37,800 nt of DNA from Flavobacteriales bacterium (GTDB lineage Bacteria > Bacteroidota > Bacteroidia > Flavobacteriales_C > GCA-002722245). The stretch covers positions 1-37,800 of the forward strand of contig CANFBW010000031.1 of assembly GCA_947444925.1 (NCBI GenBank). Reading direction: 5' to 3'. Numbering within the stretch: position 1 is the first letter of the stretch; each line of letters starts with the position of its first letter. Made by a program: the position numbers and the translations under genes. Below the pieces are notes generated by a model. It did no database searches, was not told the origin of the DNA, and saw only the letters and a program-made list of their open reading frames with translations. Below are positions 25,801-32,842 of the stretch, piece by piece.

Positions 25801-28088
25801 CGGGTTCGGGCTGTAAAGATACTGCTAGCGCTACACTTATTGTGAATGCACTACCTACACCAAGCATAGCGCCGCAAAGTATATGCGCTGGTGATGCGGC
25901 AGCGACCTTCGATGCAGGGGTCTACACTTCTTATTTATGGAGTGACAAAGGAAGTGGCGCTTTGCAAACTTCTTCTGGCACCGTAGCAGGAAATTACATT
26001 TGTCAAGTCACTGACAGCAAAGGCTGTAAAGCTTCTGCAACGGGCGTACTTACTGTAAATGCGCTACCAACGCCAAGCCTTGCGCCAAAAAGTATTTGCG
26101 CGGGCGATGCTGCAGCGACCTTCGATGCGGGGGTTTACACTTCTTACCTGTGGAGCGGCAACACAAATGTCACTACACAAAGTGCTTCAGGTACTGCAGC
26201 CGGGAACTACATTTGCCAAGTCACCGACAGCAAAGGCTGCAAAGCTTCTGCAACGGGCGTGTTAACGGTGAATCCATTGCCTACGCCAAGCATAGCGCCA
26301 AAAAGTATTTGCGCGGGCGATGCTGCAGCAACCTTTGATGCTGGAGTTTACACTTCTTATTTGTGGAGTGACAAAGGAAGTGGCGCTTTGCAAACTGTTT
26401 CGGGCACTGCGGCAGGAAACTACATTTGTCAAGTCACCGATAGCAAAGGATGCAAGGCTTCTGCAACGGGCGTACTCACCGTCAATGCGCTGCCAGCTTT
26501 AGAACTCGGACCCAATCAAACCATTTGCCCTGGAGGCACGGCAACACTGGGCTCAGCAAGCAATTTCGCGAACTACAAATGGCTGCCCAACAACGAAAAC
26601 ACCGCAACTATTTCTGTTGGAAATGCTGGAACATTCACGTTGACAATTACCGATGGCAATGGCTGTAAAAAAACTGATGCCATCGACGTCACTGTAAATG
26701 CTAACCTAAGCATTGACTTGGGTGTCGACAAAGAAATTTGTGCGGGTGACAACATTGTCTTCACGGCCAATTACTCTGGCAATGGCGTTAGCTATGCTTG
26801 GACAGGCACTGGCGGATACACCAACAACACAAAATCAATTACCGTTACGAGTGCAGGCACCTACCTCGTGCATGTGCAAGATCCATTAGGTTGTCAGGGA
26901 GATGGAGATGTAGTATTGAAAGTAAATCCCCTTCCAACACCAACAATGGCCGACATTGCAAAATGCCAAGGCCAAAGTGCAAGCTTCAACGCAGGCAACT
27001 ACAGCAGCTACAGCTGGGTTGGTCCAAATGCATTTACCAGCAGCAGCAATCCCATTACAGCAACTGTAGCAGGAACCTATACCGCAACAGTGAGCGATGC
27101 AAAAGGTTGCAAAGCCCCTGTTTCTGCGGCACTGAGTTTCAATCCCTTGCCACAAGTCAATTTAGGGGCAAACTACAAAGATTGCGGTGGAACTACGGCA
27201 CACTTTGATGCCGGAAATGCGGGTGCAACTTACCTTTGGAGCAACAATGCTTCATCGCAAACCATCGCCGTGACTACCGATGGAACCTACACTGTTACGG
27301 TCACCGATGGCAAGGGCTGCATTGGCACTGGAGCAGCTAGCGCATCTTTTATTGTAGTGCCACAATTGGACTTAGGCAGCGACATTCATCTTTGCGAAGG
27401 TCAAAGCAAAGTAATCACTGCCGACGTGCAACCATCGTCATCAGTCATTACTTGGGACAGCAAAGAAATCGGATTGTCCATCACCGTCAACTCAGCCAGA
27501 TTGGCCATCGCAACAGCCAACAACGGAGGCAATTGCTCCGCCATAGATACCATAGAAGTATTTGTGCACGCCTCACCACAAATAACTGGAATCAAAGACA
27601 GCACTGTGTGTTTCTTACAATTGCCGAACGGAATGTCAATTGATGCAGGGCCTACTGCCGATCAATATTTGTGGAGCGACGGACAGCAAGGCCGCAGCAT
27701 CACCATCACCGAGGGAGGAAAATACAAGGTGTCATTGCTCAGTCAATACGGCTGCGCAGCCAACGATTCGGTGCTCATTAGTGAAGATTGTCCTTCGTCC
27801 ATTTTTGTAGCCAACGCATTCACCCCAAACAACGACGACATCAACGATGTTTTTTATGTAAAGGGAGAAAATATTTACGATTTCGAACTCTTTGTTTTCG
27901 ACCGCTGGGGCGAAGTCATTTACCATGGCACCGACATGAATGAAGGCTGGAATGGCAAAAAACACAACAACATGCGCGACGCACAAATTGATGTGTATGT
28001 TTGGAAAATAAACTACCGTTACTGGGCCGACAAAAAAGAAGGCCACAAAATCAGAGAGCAAGTCGGGCGCGTCACCTTACTAAAATAA
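22839..28088 (+). CDS. Giant surface protein: propeller-like region, ~15 Ig-like repeats, T9SS type B domain
   Basis: The protein has 1749 residues from the ATG at 22839, chosen because it begins a signal peptide (KRILLITLMGLFSSTAFSQ). Residues ~30-395 (TYEGTSAASDDKGNLLFYTN, RGGLAFSWDSKRLAAAM, YDVIFSPDNKKIYFSQLQGN) look like a beta-propeller and match the usual N-terminal half of Bacteroidota gliding-associated surface proteins. Residues ~460-1650 are a chain of Ig/PKD-like domains of ~70 residues, most with a conserved Cys pair (ICAGD ... GCK) likely forming a disulphide. The last ~95 residues (FVANAFTPNNDDINDVFYVK, FDRWGEVIYHG, EGWNGK) are the gliding-motility-associated T9SS type B sorting domain. 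It probably acts as an adhesin at the cell surface; the ligand is unknown. No neighbour of the SprF type is present. Confidence 0.88.
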   Translation: MKRILLITLMGLFSSTAFSQACSTTSRNPWEWPSHRNWLIGPPNLWNGQILNTLTNTVTVAGTGGSPAVSTYEGTSAASDDKGNLLFYTNGRRLFTGTGAATTLKFGGLLEGNEGGLSITGSAVQGIITVRHPLNPNNYFVFTTDDNIGGTLGLNYCVFDKNGNKTAGPTRLGGYRTTEGITATFHQNSVDIWITVLGSGTSNFYSYKLTCTGLNETPVVSGVAPNVPGQGTNKERGGLAFSWDSKRLAAAMPLGGGQDVSLYNFDNATGIISNRIYLTSSQIIDKPYDVIFSPDNKKIYFSQLQGNLAYYDISSGVPATMTASRTLTAITTGVTAIEISASGALYGSSGSNASGPVYQYNGSLNAGGPFTQSAIAGTISTYGLSTMFLPPQEEPDIQEVGPYCNNDDAVDLATNWLCSGLNAEDPLGTPPSVYTASCGACINAATGLFNPTTAGVGLHRIIFTKCSVDDTIWIDVTSCTIMCLDTTLKSAAPICVGNNIDLTSMLTGTSSPGTWTIQSAPVGATPATITGTTFNATPLTTIAGSYVVRHTLSPAPADPSCPKYSERTVVVNALPIVTIANQSICAGTSTTFNAGNAGSTFVWSVLGTGTLQSTNASAAGTYTVLVTNAANCSASASATLTLFAKPNVTLTNAIICAGDPAATFDAGAGYTSYAWINNGTGAARTTSGTAVGTYTVHVVDVNGCKDTASATLAVNAKPNISPPNDTICAGDAAASFDAGAGYTAYAWTGPATSASRTITSALAGTYTIIVTSGSGCKDTARAVLTVNAKPNVVLTNATICAGDAAATFDAGAGYTSYAWVDKGSGAAKTTSGTTAGTYTVHVVDANGCKDTASATLSVNTKPNVTLTNAIICAGDPAATFDAGAGYTSYAWMDNGTGAARTTSGTAVGTYTVHVVDANGCKDTASATLAVNAKPNISPPNDTICAGDAAASFDAGAGYTSYAWTGPATSSSRTISSALAGTYTIIVTSGSGCKDTASATLIVNALPTPSIAPQSICAGDAAATFDAGVYTSYLWSDKGSGALQTSSGTVAGNYICQVTDSKGCKASATGVLTVNALPTPSLAPKSICAGDAAATFDAGVYTSYLWSGNTNVTTQSASGTAAGNYICQVTDSKGCKASATGVLTVNPLPTPSIAPKSICAGDAAATFDAGVYTSYLWSDKGSGALQTVSGTAAGNYICQVTDSKGCKASATGVLTVNALPALELGPNQTICPGGTATLGSASNFANYKWLPNNENTATISVGNAGTFTLTITDGNGCKKTDAIDVTVNANLSIDLGVDKEICAGDNIVFTANYSGNGVSYAWTGTGGYTNNTKSITVTSAGTYLVHVQDPLGCQGDGDVVLKVNPLPTPTMADIAKCQGQSASFNAGNYSSYSWVGPNAFTSSSNPITATVAGTYTATVSDAKGCKAPVSAALSFNPLPQVNLGANYKDCGGTTAHFDAGNAGATYLWSNNASSQTIAVTTDGTYTVTVTDGKGCIGTGAASASFIVVPQLDLGSDIHLCEGQSKVITADVQPSSSVITWDSKEIGLSITVNSARLAIATANNGGNCSAIDTIEVFVHASPQITGIKDSTVCFLQLPNGMSIDAGPTADQYLWSDGQQGRSITITEGGKYKVSLLSQYGCAANDSVLISEDCPSSIFVANAFTPNNDDINDVFYVKGENIYDFELFVFDRWGEVIYHGTDMNEGWNGKKHNNMRDAQIDVYVWKINYRYWADKKEGHKIREQVGRVTLLK
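24774..26492 (+). repeat. Eight tandem 213-216-bp repeats inside the giant surface gene
   Basis: Five units of 216 bp (24774, 24990, 25206, 25422, 25638) are followed by three of 213 bp (25854, 26067, 26280). Each codes for one Ig-like domain of 72 or 71 residues with ICAGD at position 10-14 and GCK near 58-60. Units 1-2 are nearly identical in DNA to units 4-5, an offset of 648 bp, so a larger block was duplicated. Units 6 and 8 are also very close. Confidence 0.9.
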
Positions 28089-28092
28089 AAAA

Positions 28093-28117
28093 GCCATCTT
28101 GATTTTCTCAAGATGGC
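28093..28117 (-). terminator. Convergent terminator between the giant gene and the small minus-strand gene
   Basis: Perfect 10-bp stem GCCATCTTGA (28093-28102) with TCAAGATGGC (28108-28117) and a 5-base loop. The T-run is strong on the minus strand (GGCTTTTTTATTTTA) and weaker on the plus strand (CCCTTTCGGTTT), so it mainly ends transcription from the gene at 28150 but may also serve the giant gene, whose stop is 4 bases upstream. Confidence 0.75.
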
Positions 28118-28149
28118 CCTTTCGGTTTGTTAGCGTAAAATACTCCCCT

Positions 28150-28365
28150 TTAATTCATCAACATTTGTTGTATTTTTAAAAAATCATTTACCAGTTTAAC
28201 TTCTGCTGGCAACTGAGTTTTGTATAATTTCATTTGGTAGTGGTCAACAGCCGTCAACAAATCCTTCAACATGTCCGACTGGCGATCGTTAAGCACCTCT
28301 TTATCTAAAAGAACATCTATCTTTTTGAGAACCGCGTTGTACTGAGAGCTATTTTCAATTTTCAT
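28150..28365 (-). CDS. Small helical protein, faintly like the N-terminal part of HigA-type antitoxins
   Basis: The product has 71 residues from the ATG at 28365; an ATG at 28401 would add a hydrophobic MAVLMGVFNFLS but gives a less usual start. The text MKIENSSQYNAVLKKIDVLL and DMLKDLLTAVDHYQ resembles the start of COG5499/HigA-type antitoxins (a conserved helical region before the helix-turn-helix), but there is no HTH after it and no toxin gene next to it. This may be a remnant or an unrelated small protein. It lies 77 bases beyond the LysE-type gene and is closed by a terminator. Confidence 0.4.
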   Translation of the reverse strand: MKIENSSQYNAVLKKIDVLLDKEVLNDRQSDMLKDLLTAVDHYQMKLYKTQLPAEVKLVNDFLKIQQMLMN

Positions 28366-28442
28366 AGATAAAAAATTAAACACACCCATAAGTACGGCCA
28401 AGGCTTCAATAATGTTCCAAAAATTATAAAATAAAATAATGA

Positions 28443-29126
28443 TTAAAGGAGTTTTCCTTCTATAAATATGAGGTAGAAACCAAGTACTACAAGGAGCGCA
28501 GAGATGGAGAAACGAATTGTAAAAAGAATTTTATTGCTGAATTTTTGCGCACCAATTTTTAGCAAACGAATGAAAAGCATGAACCACAATATTTCACCAA
28601 TCACGATACCCAAGAGCACCAATGAATAGTAATAGCTGTTAAAATCATAGTCCAAACCAAAAAGTTTGTCCGTCATGCTTTGCAACAGTGAAGCCATAAA
28701 GATCCAAAAAAACAACAATCCGGGGTTGAAGCCGCACAGCACCACTCCTTTAATGAAGTCGTACGACATCTTACCTGCAGTTTTAGGCAATTCTTCATGT
28801 GCTTCATCAACTTTGCTTTTTGATTTATACGCACCTACCAAGCCAACAACGCCCATCACCACTACAATAGATCCGCCAATCAGTGCGGCATACACACCAA
28901 CATTACTTTGCTCAATAAAAACATGGTAACCCCAAAACGACAAAAATGCAATTAGCACGTCGGCCAAAATAATGCCCACAATAAAAGGAAGCACAGCAAG
29001 TCGCGGACGCGCCAAATAGTGATCAGCAATCAATAAATTAATAGGTCCTAGGGGTGTTGAGGAAATAAATCCGGAACTGATTCCAAAAAAAAACAAAATG
29101 AGTATCAATCCAAGAGCTGTAAGCAT
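28443..29126 (-). CDS. LysE/RhtB-family transporter
   Basis: The 227-residue protein has about six membrane segments. After the first helix the family-like motif SSTPLGPINLLIADHYLARP appears, close to the G-P-(I/G)-(N/Q) and A-R motif of LysE-type amino-acid exporters, and then PFIVGIILADVLIAFLSFWG. GVVLCGFNPGLLFFWIF is the second family-like region (usual form: NPK). It is likely to export an amino acid or a similar small molecule through the inner membrane; the substrate cannot be told. It starts 3 bases after the psd stop, so it is co-transcribed with psd. Confidence 0.72.
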   Translation of the reverse strand: MLTALGLILILFFFGISSGFISSTPLGPINLLIADHYLARPRLAVLPFIVGIILADVLIAFLSFWGYHVFIEQSNVGVYAALIGGSIVVVMGVVGLVGAYKSKSKVDEAHEELPKTAGKMSYDFIKGVVLCGFNPGLLFFWIFMASLLQSMTDKLFGLDYDFNSYYYSLVLLGIVIGEILWFMLFIRLLKIGAQKFSNKILFTIRFSISALLVVLGFYLIFIEGKLL

Positions 29127-29129
29127 ACT

Positions 29130-29945
29130 TTATAGTGGTTCACCCATTTCTACTTGATCACCAACTTTTGTGTTTAAGCAAGGATCAGGAGAGGCAACAC
29201 AACAGGTAGAACCCAACAAGAAAGTAGCCACCTCTTGTCCAATCAACACCGAAGCGCCCACAAAAGTAGAGCTGGCCAAAACAATGCTACCAACCCCAGG
29301 ACCGCCCACTATGCTCATGTACCACTTTCTTCCTTTGTTGTCTTCAATATCAACGTTAATGCGTTCATTGCGCAATGCCGGCAAAGATGGTTCTTTGTAA
29401 GCCCACGGACGAAGCAGCACCAAGTCACCCGGTATGTGTTCAATTCTCTTCACCGTTCCCTGCACAGGAGCGTGTATTCTATGGTAATTGTTGTTGTGTA
29501 AAAATACGTTTGAAAAATAATAATCGTCGGGAATAGCGTGTCCTTCTTCACCAAAAACCGCACGCAAATGGCGTTTTTCACCCTTTACTTTCACCAAGCT
29601 CAACTCGCGCACCATGCCGTATTCACACAACAAACCTTCACAAGCCCAAATGGTTTCGCCAATGATGTTGGGCGGAAACTTCAGCACACGCGTAAAGAAA
29701 TCCTGAAAACTTCTGTAGTCGTTGGCTCTGCTGGCAGGCAGGTAATTGTCAAGATAATTTGGATCGTCGTAGTGGGCACGACAGTAGGGTTTAATCAAAT
29801 GTTTCGTCCACTTCTTGTTGTAAATATTCGCGTAAGTTCGAGAGATTTTTCTTTGCACCACGCCAGGCAAAACACCCCATAGGCTTATCGAAATAAACCT
29901 GAATGTGCTCGCTTTCAAACCCTTTCCTGTTCTGTTATTCTTCAT
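29130..29945 (-). CDS. psd: Phosphatidylserine decarboxylase proenzyme
   Basis: This 271-residue protein contains FQDFFTRVLKFPP near residue 75, NYHRIHAPVQGTVKRIEHIP, and close to the C-terminus FVGASVLIGQEVATFLLGST. The final LGST is the autocatalytic cleavage site: the bond Gly245-Ser246 is cut to form the pyruvoyl group. The enzyme decarboxylates phosphatidylserine to phosphatidylethanolamine at the inner membrane. The length and the basic N-terminus (MKNNRTGKGLKAS) fit membrane-associated Psd. After the LGST the sequence CCVASPDPC is Cys-rich, unusual to my eye. It forms a two-gene unit with the LysE-type gene. Confidence 0.88.
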   Translation of the reverse strand: MKNNRTGKGLKASTFRFISISLWGVLPGVVQRKISRTYANIYNKKWTKHLIKPYCRAHYDDPNYLDNYLPASRANDYRSFQDFFTRVLKFPPNIIGETIWACEGLLCEYGMVRELSLVKVKGEKRHLRAVFGEEGHAIPDDYYFSNVFLHNNNYHRIHAPVQGTVKRIEHIPGDLVLLRPWAYKEPSLPALRNERINVDIEDNKGRKWYMSIVGGPGVGSIVLASSTFVGASVLIGQEVATFLLGSTCCVASPDPCLNTKVGDQVEMGEPL

Positions 29946-30052
29946 AACTTCTCTTTAGTTGAACCTTTAACTCTCAATTCCCACGTAAGGTTCTACAATC
30001 CTTCCTTTTTTTCAAGGAGGACGAATTTAATAAAAAAAATCCTTTTTATGGA

Positions 30053-30640
30053 CTATTTTTCTATCCAATCACTTTGGTATTCCAATGGACGACGGTGACT
30101 TTGTGGCCACTCCGCTTTTGGATAACCGAGGTAAAAAACCCCTAAACAGCGGTCTTTAGCGCCCAAATCCAAAAAAGAATTCATGGCCGGGGTGTATATC
30201 AATGCCGGACTGCTCCAATAGCCTCCCAAGCCATAAGCCGTTGCCGTTAAATGCATGTTTTGCACAGCACAGGCAACCGCTTCAATTTCTTCTAACTCTG
30301 CCACTTTCTCGCTGTCTTGACGCTTCATACATACTGCAATTGCCACCGTTGATAGGCGCGGACGCGCTGCCAGCTGATCGTATTTCTTTTGCGTAAATTG
30401 TTCAGTAGGCGTTTGTGCTTTGTAAGTACCGGCCAAAAAATCCGCCAAACGCGGAATGCCTTCTTCCACAAAAACTTTAAAAAACCAAGGCTGTGTCATG
30501 CCATGTGTAGGCGCCCACAAAGCATTGTTCAATATCTCCACCACAATTTCTTTGTGCACCTTGCGTGCCGAAAAATCTTCGGGTTTTATCGTGCGTCGGT
30601 TTCTAATAATCTCGCGCAACTCGCTCAAATTGTATTTCAT
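30053..30640 (-). CDS. Nitroreductase-family FMN oxidoreductase
   Basis: The 195-residue protein starts with the nitroreductase opening IIRNRRTIKPEDFSARKV, the R-R-(S/T) FMN-phosphate-binding site. NNALWAPTHGMTQPWFFKVF and ATAYGLGGYWSSPALIYTP follow, the latter being the family's C-terminal FMN/active-site region. It probably is a dimeric cytoplasmic FMN enzyme that uses NAD(P)H to reduce nitro- or quinone-type substrates; the closest pattern is the short YdjA-like branch. The physiological substrate is not known. It is divergent from the oxygenase gene at 30766, with a 125-base gap that holds an inverted repeat. Confidence 0.85.
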   Translation of the reverse strand: MKYNLSELREIIRNRRTIKPEDFSARKVHKEIVVEILNNALWAPTHGMTQPWFFKVFVEEGIPRLADFLAGTYKAQTPTEQFTQKKYDQLAARPRLSTVAIAVCMKRQDSEKVAELEEIEAVACAVQNMHLTATAYGLGGYWSSPALIYTPAMNSFLDLGAKDRCLGVFYLGYPKAEWPQSHRRPLEYQSDWIEK

Positions 30641-30647
30641 AAATCAT

Positions 30648-30731
30648 GTTCAAGGTTAAAAGCTCAAGGCTCAATGTTAGCTAACAAAAATCCACCGTCG
30701 AACTTTAATCTTTGAACATTAAACTTTGAAC
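30648..30731. repeat. Imperfect inverted repeat of TTTGAAC-type motifs
   Basis: The reverse complement of 30648-30678 matches 30701-30731 at 23 of 31 positions, with most differences being transitions. The motifs are AACCTTGAAC and AACTTTGAAC. A related TTAAAGGTTCAACTAAAG stretch, on the minus strand, lies upstream of psd (about 29946-29970). This may be a dispersed repeat of the genome or a regulatory site between the two divergent genes. Confidence 0.5.
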
Positions 30732-30765
30732 TAAATTGATAACTTCGGAATAAATATAAAGCAAA

Positions 30766-31728
30766 ATGGCAGAAATCATATACAACAGCATCCCTTCCTT
30801 TGATTTAAATGATTTTACAAAAGGCAACGAACAAAGCAAAAATGAATTCGCACAAGCCATCGGCGAAGCTTACCACAATATCGGATTCATCGCCGTTAAA
30901 AACCATGGTTTCAGCGAAGCCCTGCAAAACAATTTGTACAGCAGCATACAACAATTTTTTGCATTGCCGCAACACATCAAAGAACAATACGACGGTGCTA
31001 AAACGCACGGACAAAGAGGCTACACCGGAAAAATGCGCGAGCACGCCGCGGGCAGAAACATTGGTGATTTAAAAGAATTTTACCACATCGGAAGAGCGCT
31101 TCCCAATGAAACAAGCACCCATTACCAAGCCAATATCTTCCCCACTGAAACACCCGATTTTGGCGCGCATACCTTGCAAACCTATGCGCAAATGGAAAAA
31201 GTGGGGCGCACCATTCTCCAAGCACTCGCTATTTATTTGAAACAAGACGAAAATTATTTCGAAAACAAAGTCGACAAAGGCATCAGCATTTTACGCCCCA
31301 TACATTACTATCCGTTGACTTCCGAAGAATCAGTTTCAGGCGCGGTGCGCGCAGCCGAACACGGCGACATCAACCTCATCACTATTTTGATGGGCGCCAG
31401 TGCCGAAGGACTTGAAGTAAAACGTCAAGACGGAACATGGATTCCCATCACCGCTGTTCCCGAGCAACTCGTGGTCAATGTAGGCGACATGCTGGAGCGC
31501 CTCAGCAATGGCAAATTAAAATCAACACACCACCGCGTGGTGAATCCCGCAAGTGCAAAAGTAGGAACAGCACGCTATTCCGTTCCTTTCTTCATGCATG
31601 GCAATCCTGATATGAGTTTGAAAGCATTGGACTCTTGTATCGACGAAAGCCATCCAAAGAAATTTGAAGATGCTACGGTAGAAGAATTTTTAATGCAACG
31701 CTTGAGGGAGATTGGCTTAGCGAAGTAG
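30766..31728 (+). CDS. Isopenicillin-N-synthase-like Fe(II)/2-oxoglutarate oxygenase
   Basis: The 320-residue protein begins with SIPSFDLNDF, and YHNIGFIAVKNHGFSEALQN is the N-terminal (DIOX_N) region. The metal triad is seen in AAEHGDINLITIL (His-x-Asp) and in STHHRVVNP (second His), with RYSVPFF supplying the Arg that binds 2-oxoglutarate or the substrate. The family hydroxylates, desaturates or cyclises small molecules using Fe(II) and O2. It is related in form to IPNS-like proteins, which also take part in secondary metabolism, but there is no biosynthesis cluster beside it. Substrate unknown. Confidence 0.88.
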   Translation: MAEIIYNSIPSFDLNDFTKGNEQSKNEFAQAIGEAYHNIGFIAVKNHGFSEALQNNLYSSIQQFFALPQHIKEQYDGAKTHGQRGYTGKMREHAAGRNIGDLKEFYHIGRALPNETSTHYQANIFPTETPDFGAHTLQTYAQMEKVGRTILQALAIYLKQDENYFENKVDKGISILRPIHYYPLTSEESVSGAVRAAEHGDINLITILMGASAEGLEVKRQDGTWIPITAVPEQLVVNVGDMLERLSNGKLKSTHHRVVNPASAKVGTARYSVPFFMHGNPDMSLKALDSCIDESHPKKFEDATVEEFLMQRLREIGLAK

Positions 31729-31767
31729 GATACAGCCTGCGGCGATTAATTGAAAATAGAATTTCAC

Positions 31768-32040
31768 ATGAATGAAGACCAAATAATTTTACTTCTTTGT
31801 TTCCTAATATACTGGGTAACGCTTGTCATTCTTACAATTTATAGCGAAAACAGAAAGAAGATACTGGTCACAAATCTCTCAATTCATATTCTTTATAGTT
31901 CGTATTTTCTTTATGGTTTAGCTTTTAAGTCTCAATATGGAGCTGGATTGGTTTGGCTTATTTTTTTGATGTTTGCAATTGGTTTGCATTGGCTGCTTAA
32001 TCTTGTAGCTTTATTAAGAGTTAAAAAAAAACATCAATGA
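31768..32040 (+). CDS. Small membrane protein of unknown function
   Basis: The product is 90 residues from the ATG at 31768 (a TTG at 31750 is less likely). It has three hydrophobic segments: DQIILLLCFLIYWVTLVIL, LSIHILYSSYFLYGLAF and AGLVWLIFLMFAIGLHWLL, with basic residues between and at the end (RVKKKHQ). It is not recognised as a named family. It overlaps the next small reading frame in an ATGA, so translation of the two is probably coupled. The AT-rich DNA marks the start of the accessory region. Confidence 0.55.
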   Translation: MNEDQIILLLCFLIYWVTLVILTIYSENRKKILVTNLSIHILYSSYFLYGLAFKSQYGAGLVWLIFLMFAIGLHWLLNLVALLRVKKKHQ

Positions 32041-32135
32041 AAAAAAGGTGGCTGTATTTTATTCCCTTAATAATCATTCTTCCTTTTTCGATATACCAAT
32101 ACCAAGGGGATTATGGTTTTGAAATAGTGAAATAG
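32037..32135 (+). pseudogene. Short membrane-type reading frame, probably a truncated gene
   Basis: The 32-residue frame begins at the ATG of an ATGA overlap with the previous gene and starts like a real gene: basic KKRWLYF followed by a hydrophobic IPLIIILPFSIYQY. It ends at TAG (32133-32135), in a short repeated run (ataggaaataggaaaatagg) just before the palindromic element at 32150. I read it as the 5' end of a gene lost when the element arrived; this is inference. It could also be a genuine small membrane protein. Confidence 0.4.
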
Positions 32136-32149
32136 GAAATAGGAAAATA

Positions 32150-32210
32150 GGGGACAGACGTATATTATTTTTCAATATGTCAATGAACTAATTAATATAC
32201 GTCTGTCCCC
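32150..32210. repeat. REPIN-like palindromic element, copy 1
   Basis: Left arm GGGGACAGACGTATATTA (32150-32167) and right arm TAATATACGTCTGTCCCC (32193-32210) are perfectly complementary over 18 bases around a 25-base centre. The 61 bases are identical, in the same orientation, to 35942-36002. The left flank reads GGAAAATA here and GGAAATA at copy 2, and both continue into CTGTTT on the right, so the element may be slightly longer than the stem. Confidence 0.9.
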
Positions 32211-32285
32211 TGTTTTTAACAATAAAAAAGTCCTCACTTCTAAAGACTTTTAAACTATTTAATTAGATTTTCGTATATTAGCTAT

Positions 32286-32513
32286 ATGGATTTACAAGCA
32301 AGAAAAATACAGCTTATTCAGTTCCTAGCCCTTACCTCAAGTGAATCTTTGGTAGAGAAAATGGAAAAACTAATTCAGAAAGATACAACTGATTTTTGGG
32401 ATGAACTTTCACCTGAATTACAATCAGCTATTGAAAAAAGTATCGCTCAAGCCAATAGCGGACAGCTAACTTCACATGATGAGGTAATGAAGAAGTACAG
32501 CCAATGGGTGTAA
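32286..32513 (+). CDS. Type II antitoxin, addiction-module (RelB/ParD-like) protein
   Basis: The 75-residue protein has DLQARKIQLIQFLALTSSES at the N-terminus, as in addiction-module antitoxins of the TIGR02574 type, and a C-terminal SAIEKSIAQANSGQLTSHDE then VMKKYSQWV. The latter is the toxin-binding end typical of this group. It would neutralise the following toxin and repress its own promoter. It overlaps the toxin gene by 10 bases, the usual arrangement. No RBS and no clear operator was found upstream. It is 75 bases downstream of the palindrome. Confidence in the pair is higher than in the subfamily. Confidence 0.82.
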   Translation: MDLQARKIQLIQFLALTSSESLVEKMEKLIQKDTTDFWDELSPELQSAIEKSIAQANSGQLTSHDEVMKKYSQWV

Positions 32514-32803
32514 AGAAAGTGTTTTGGACACCCGATGCCGAACGTACCTTTAGCAACGTCATTGATTTTATTCTTGTAAAATGGACTGGCAAAGAAGTTA
32601 AAAAGTTTACTTCCGCAACTCAAAAAACCGTTATCCAAATCGCTAAAACTCCTGAAATGTTTGTTAGTTCCCAGCACAAACATATTAGAAAAGCGGTTAT
32701 CACCAAACACAATTCCCTTTACTACCAAGTAAAAAAAGATTCTATTCATCTGCTTATCTTTTGGGATAACAGAAAGAATCCTGAGTATAATATTTACAAG
32801 TAG
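32504..32803 (+). CDS. Type II toxin, RelE/ParE family
   Basis: The 99-residue basic protein starts with KKVFWTPDAERTFSNVIDFI, close to the opening of ParE/RelE-type toxins. The middle KEVKKFTSATQKTVIQIAKT and the final KHNSLYYQVKKDSIHLLIFW with DNRKNPEY follow the family's C-terminal strands. RelE members cleave mRNA at the ribosome and ParE members poison gyrase; the sequence does not settle which. It overlaps the antitoxin gene by 10 bases. Its presence inside the island could hinder loss of the island. Confidence 0.85.
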   Translation: MGVKKVFWTPDAERTFSNVIDFILVKWTGKEVKKFTSATQKTVIQIAKTPEMFVSSQHKHIRKAVITKHNSLYYQVKKDSIHLLIFWDNRKNPEYNIYK

Positions 32804-32842
32804 TTTCATCATTTTTTTTAAATGAAATATGGTGCGAAATAT

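Noticed and set aside
24774-26492. Regularly spaced repeats as a possible CRISPR array
   Set aside because: The repeats are 213-216 bp, in frame throughout, and code for Ig-like domains; spacer-like unique segments are absent.
24790-26670. Several 60-80-residue reading frames in other frames of the giant gene
   Set aside because: They repeat with the same period as the Ig-like units and are shadows of the repeated DNA, with low-complexity Leu/Gln-rich translations.
32226-32251. AAAAGTC/GACTTTT hairpin as a terminator
   Set aside because: The stem is only 7 A/T-rich bases with a 12-base loop and no clear T-run; too weak to report.
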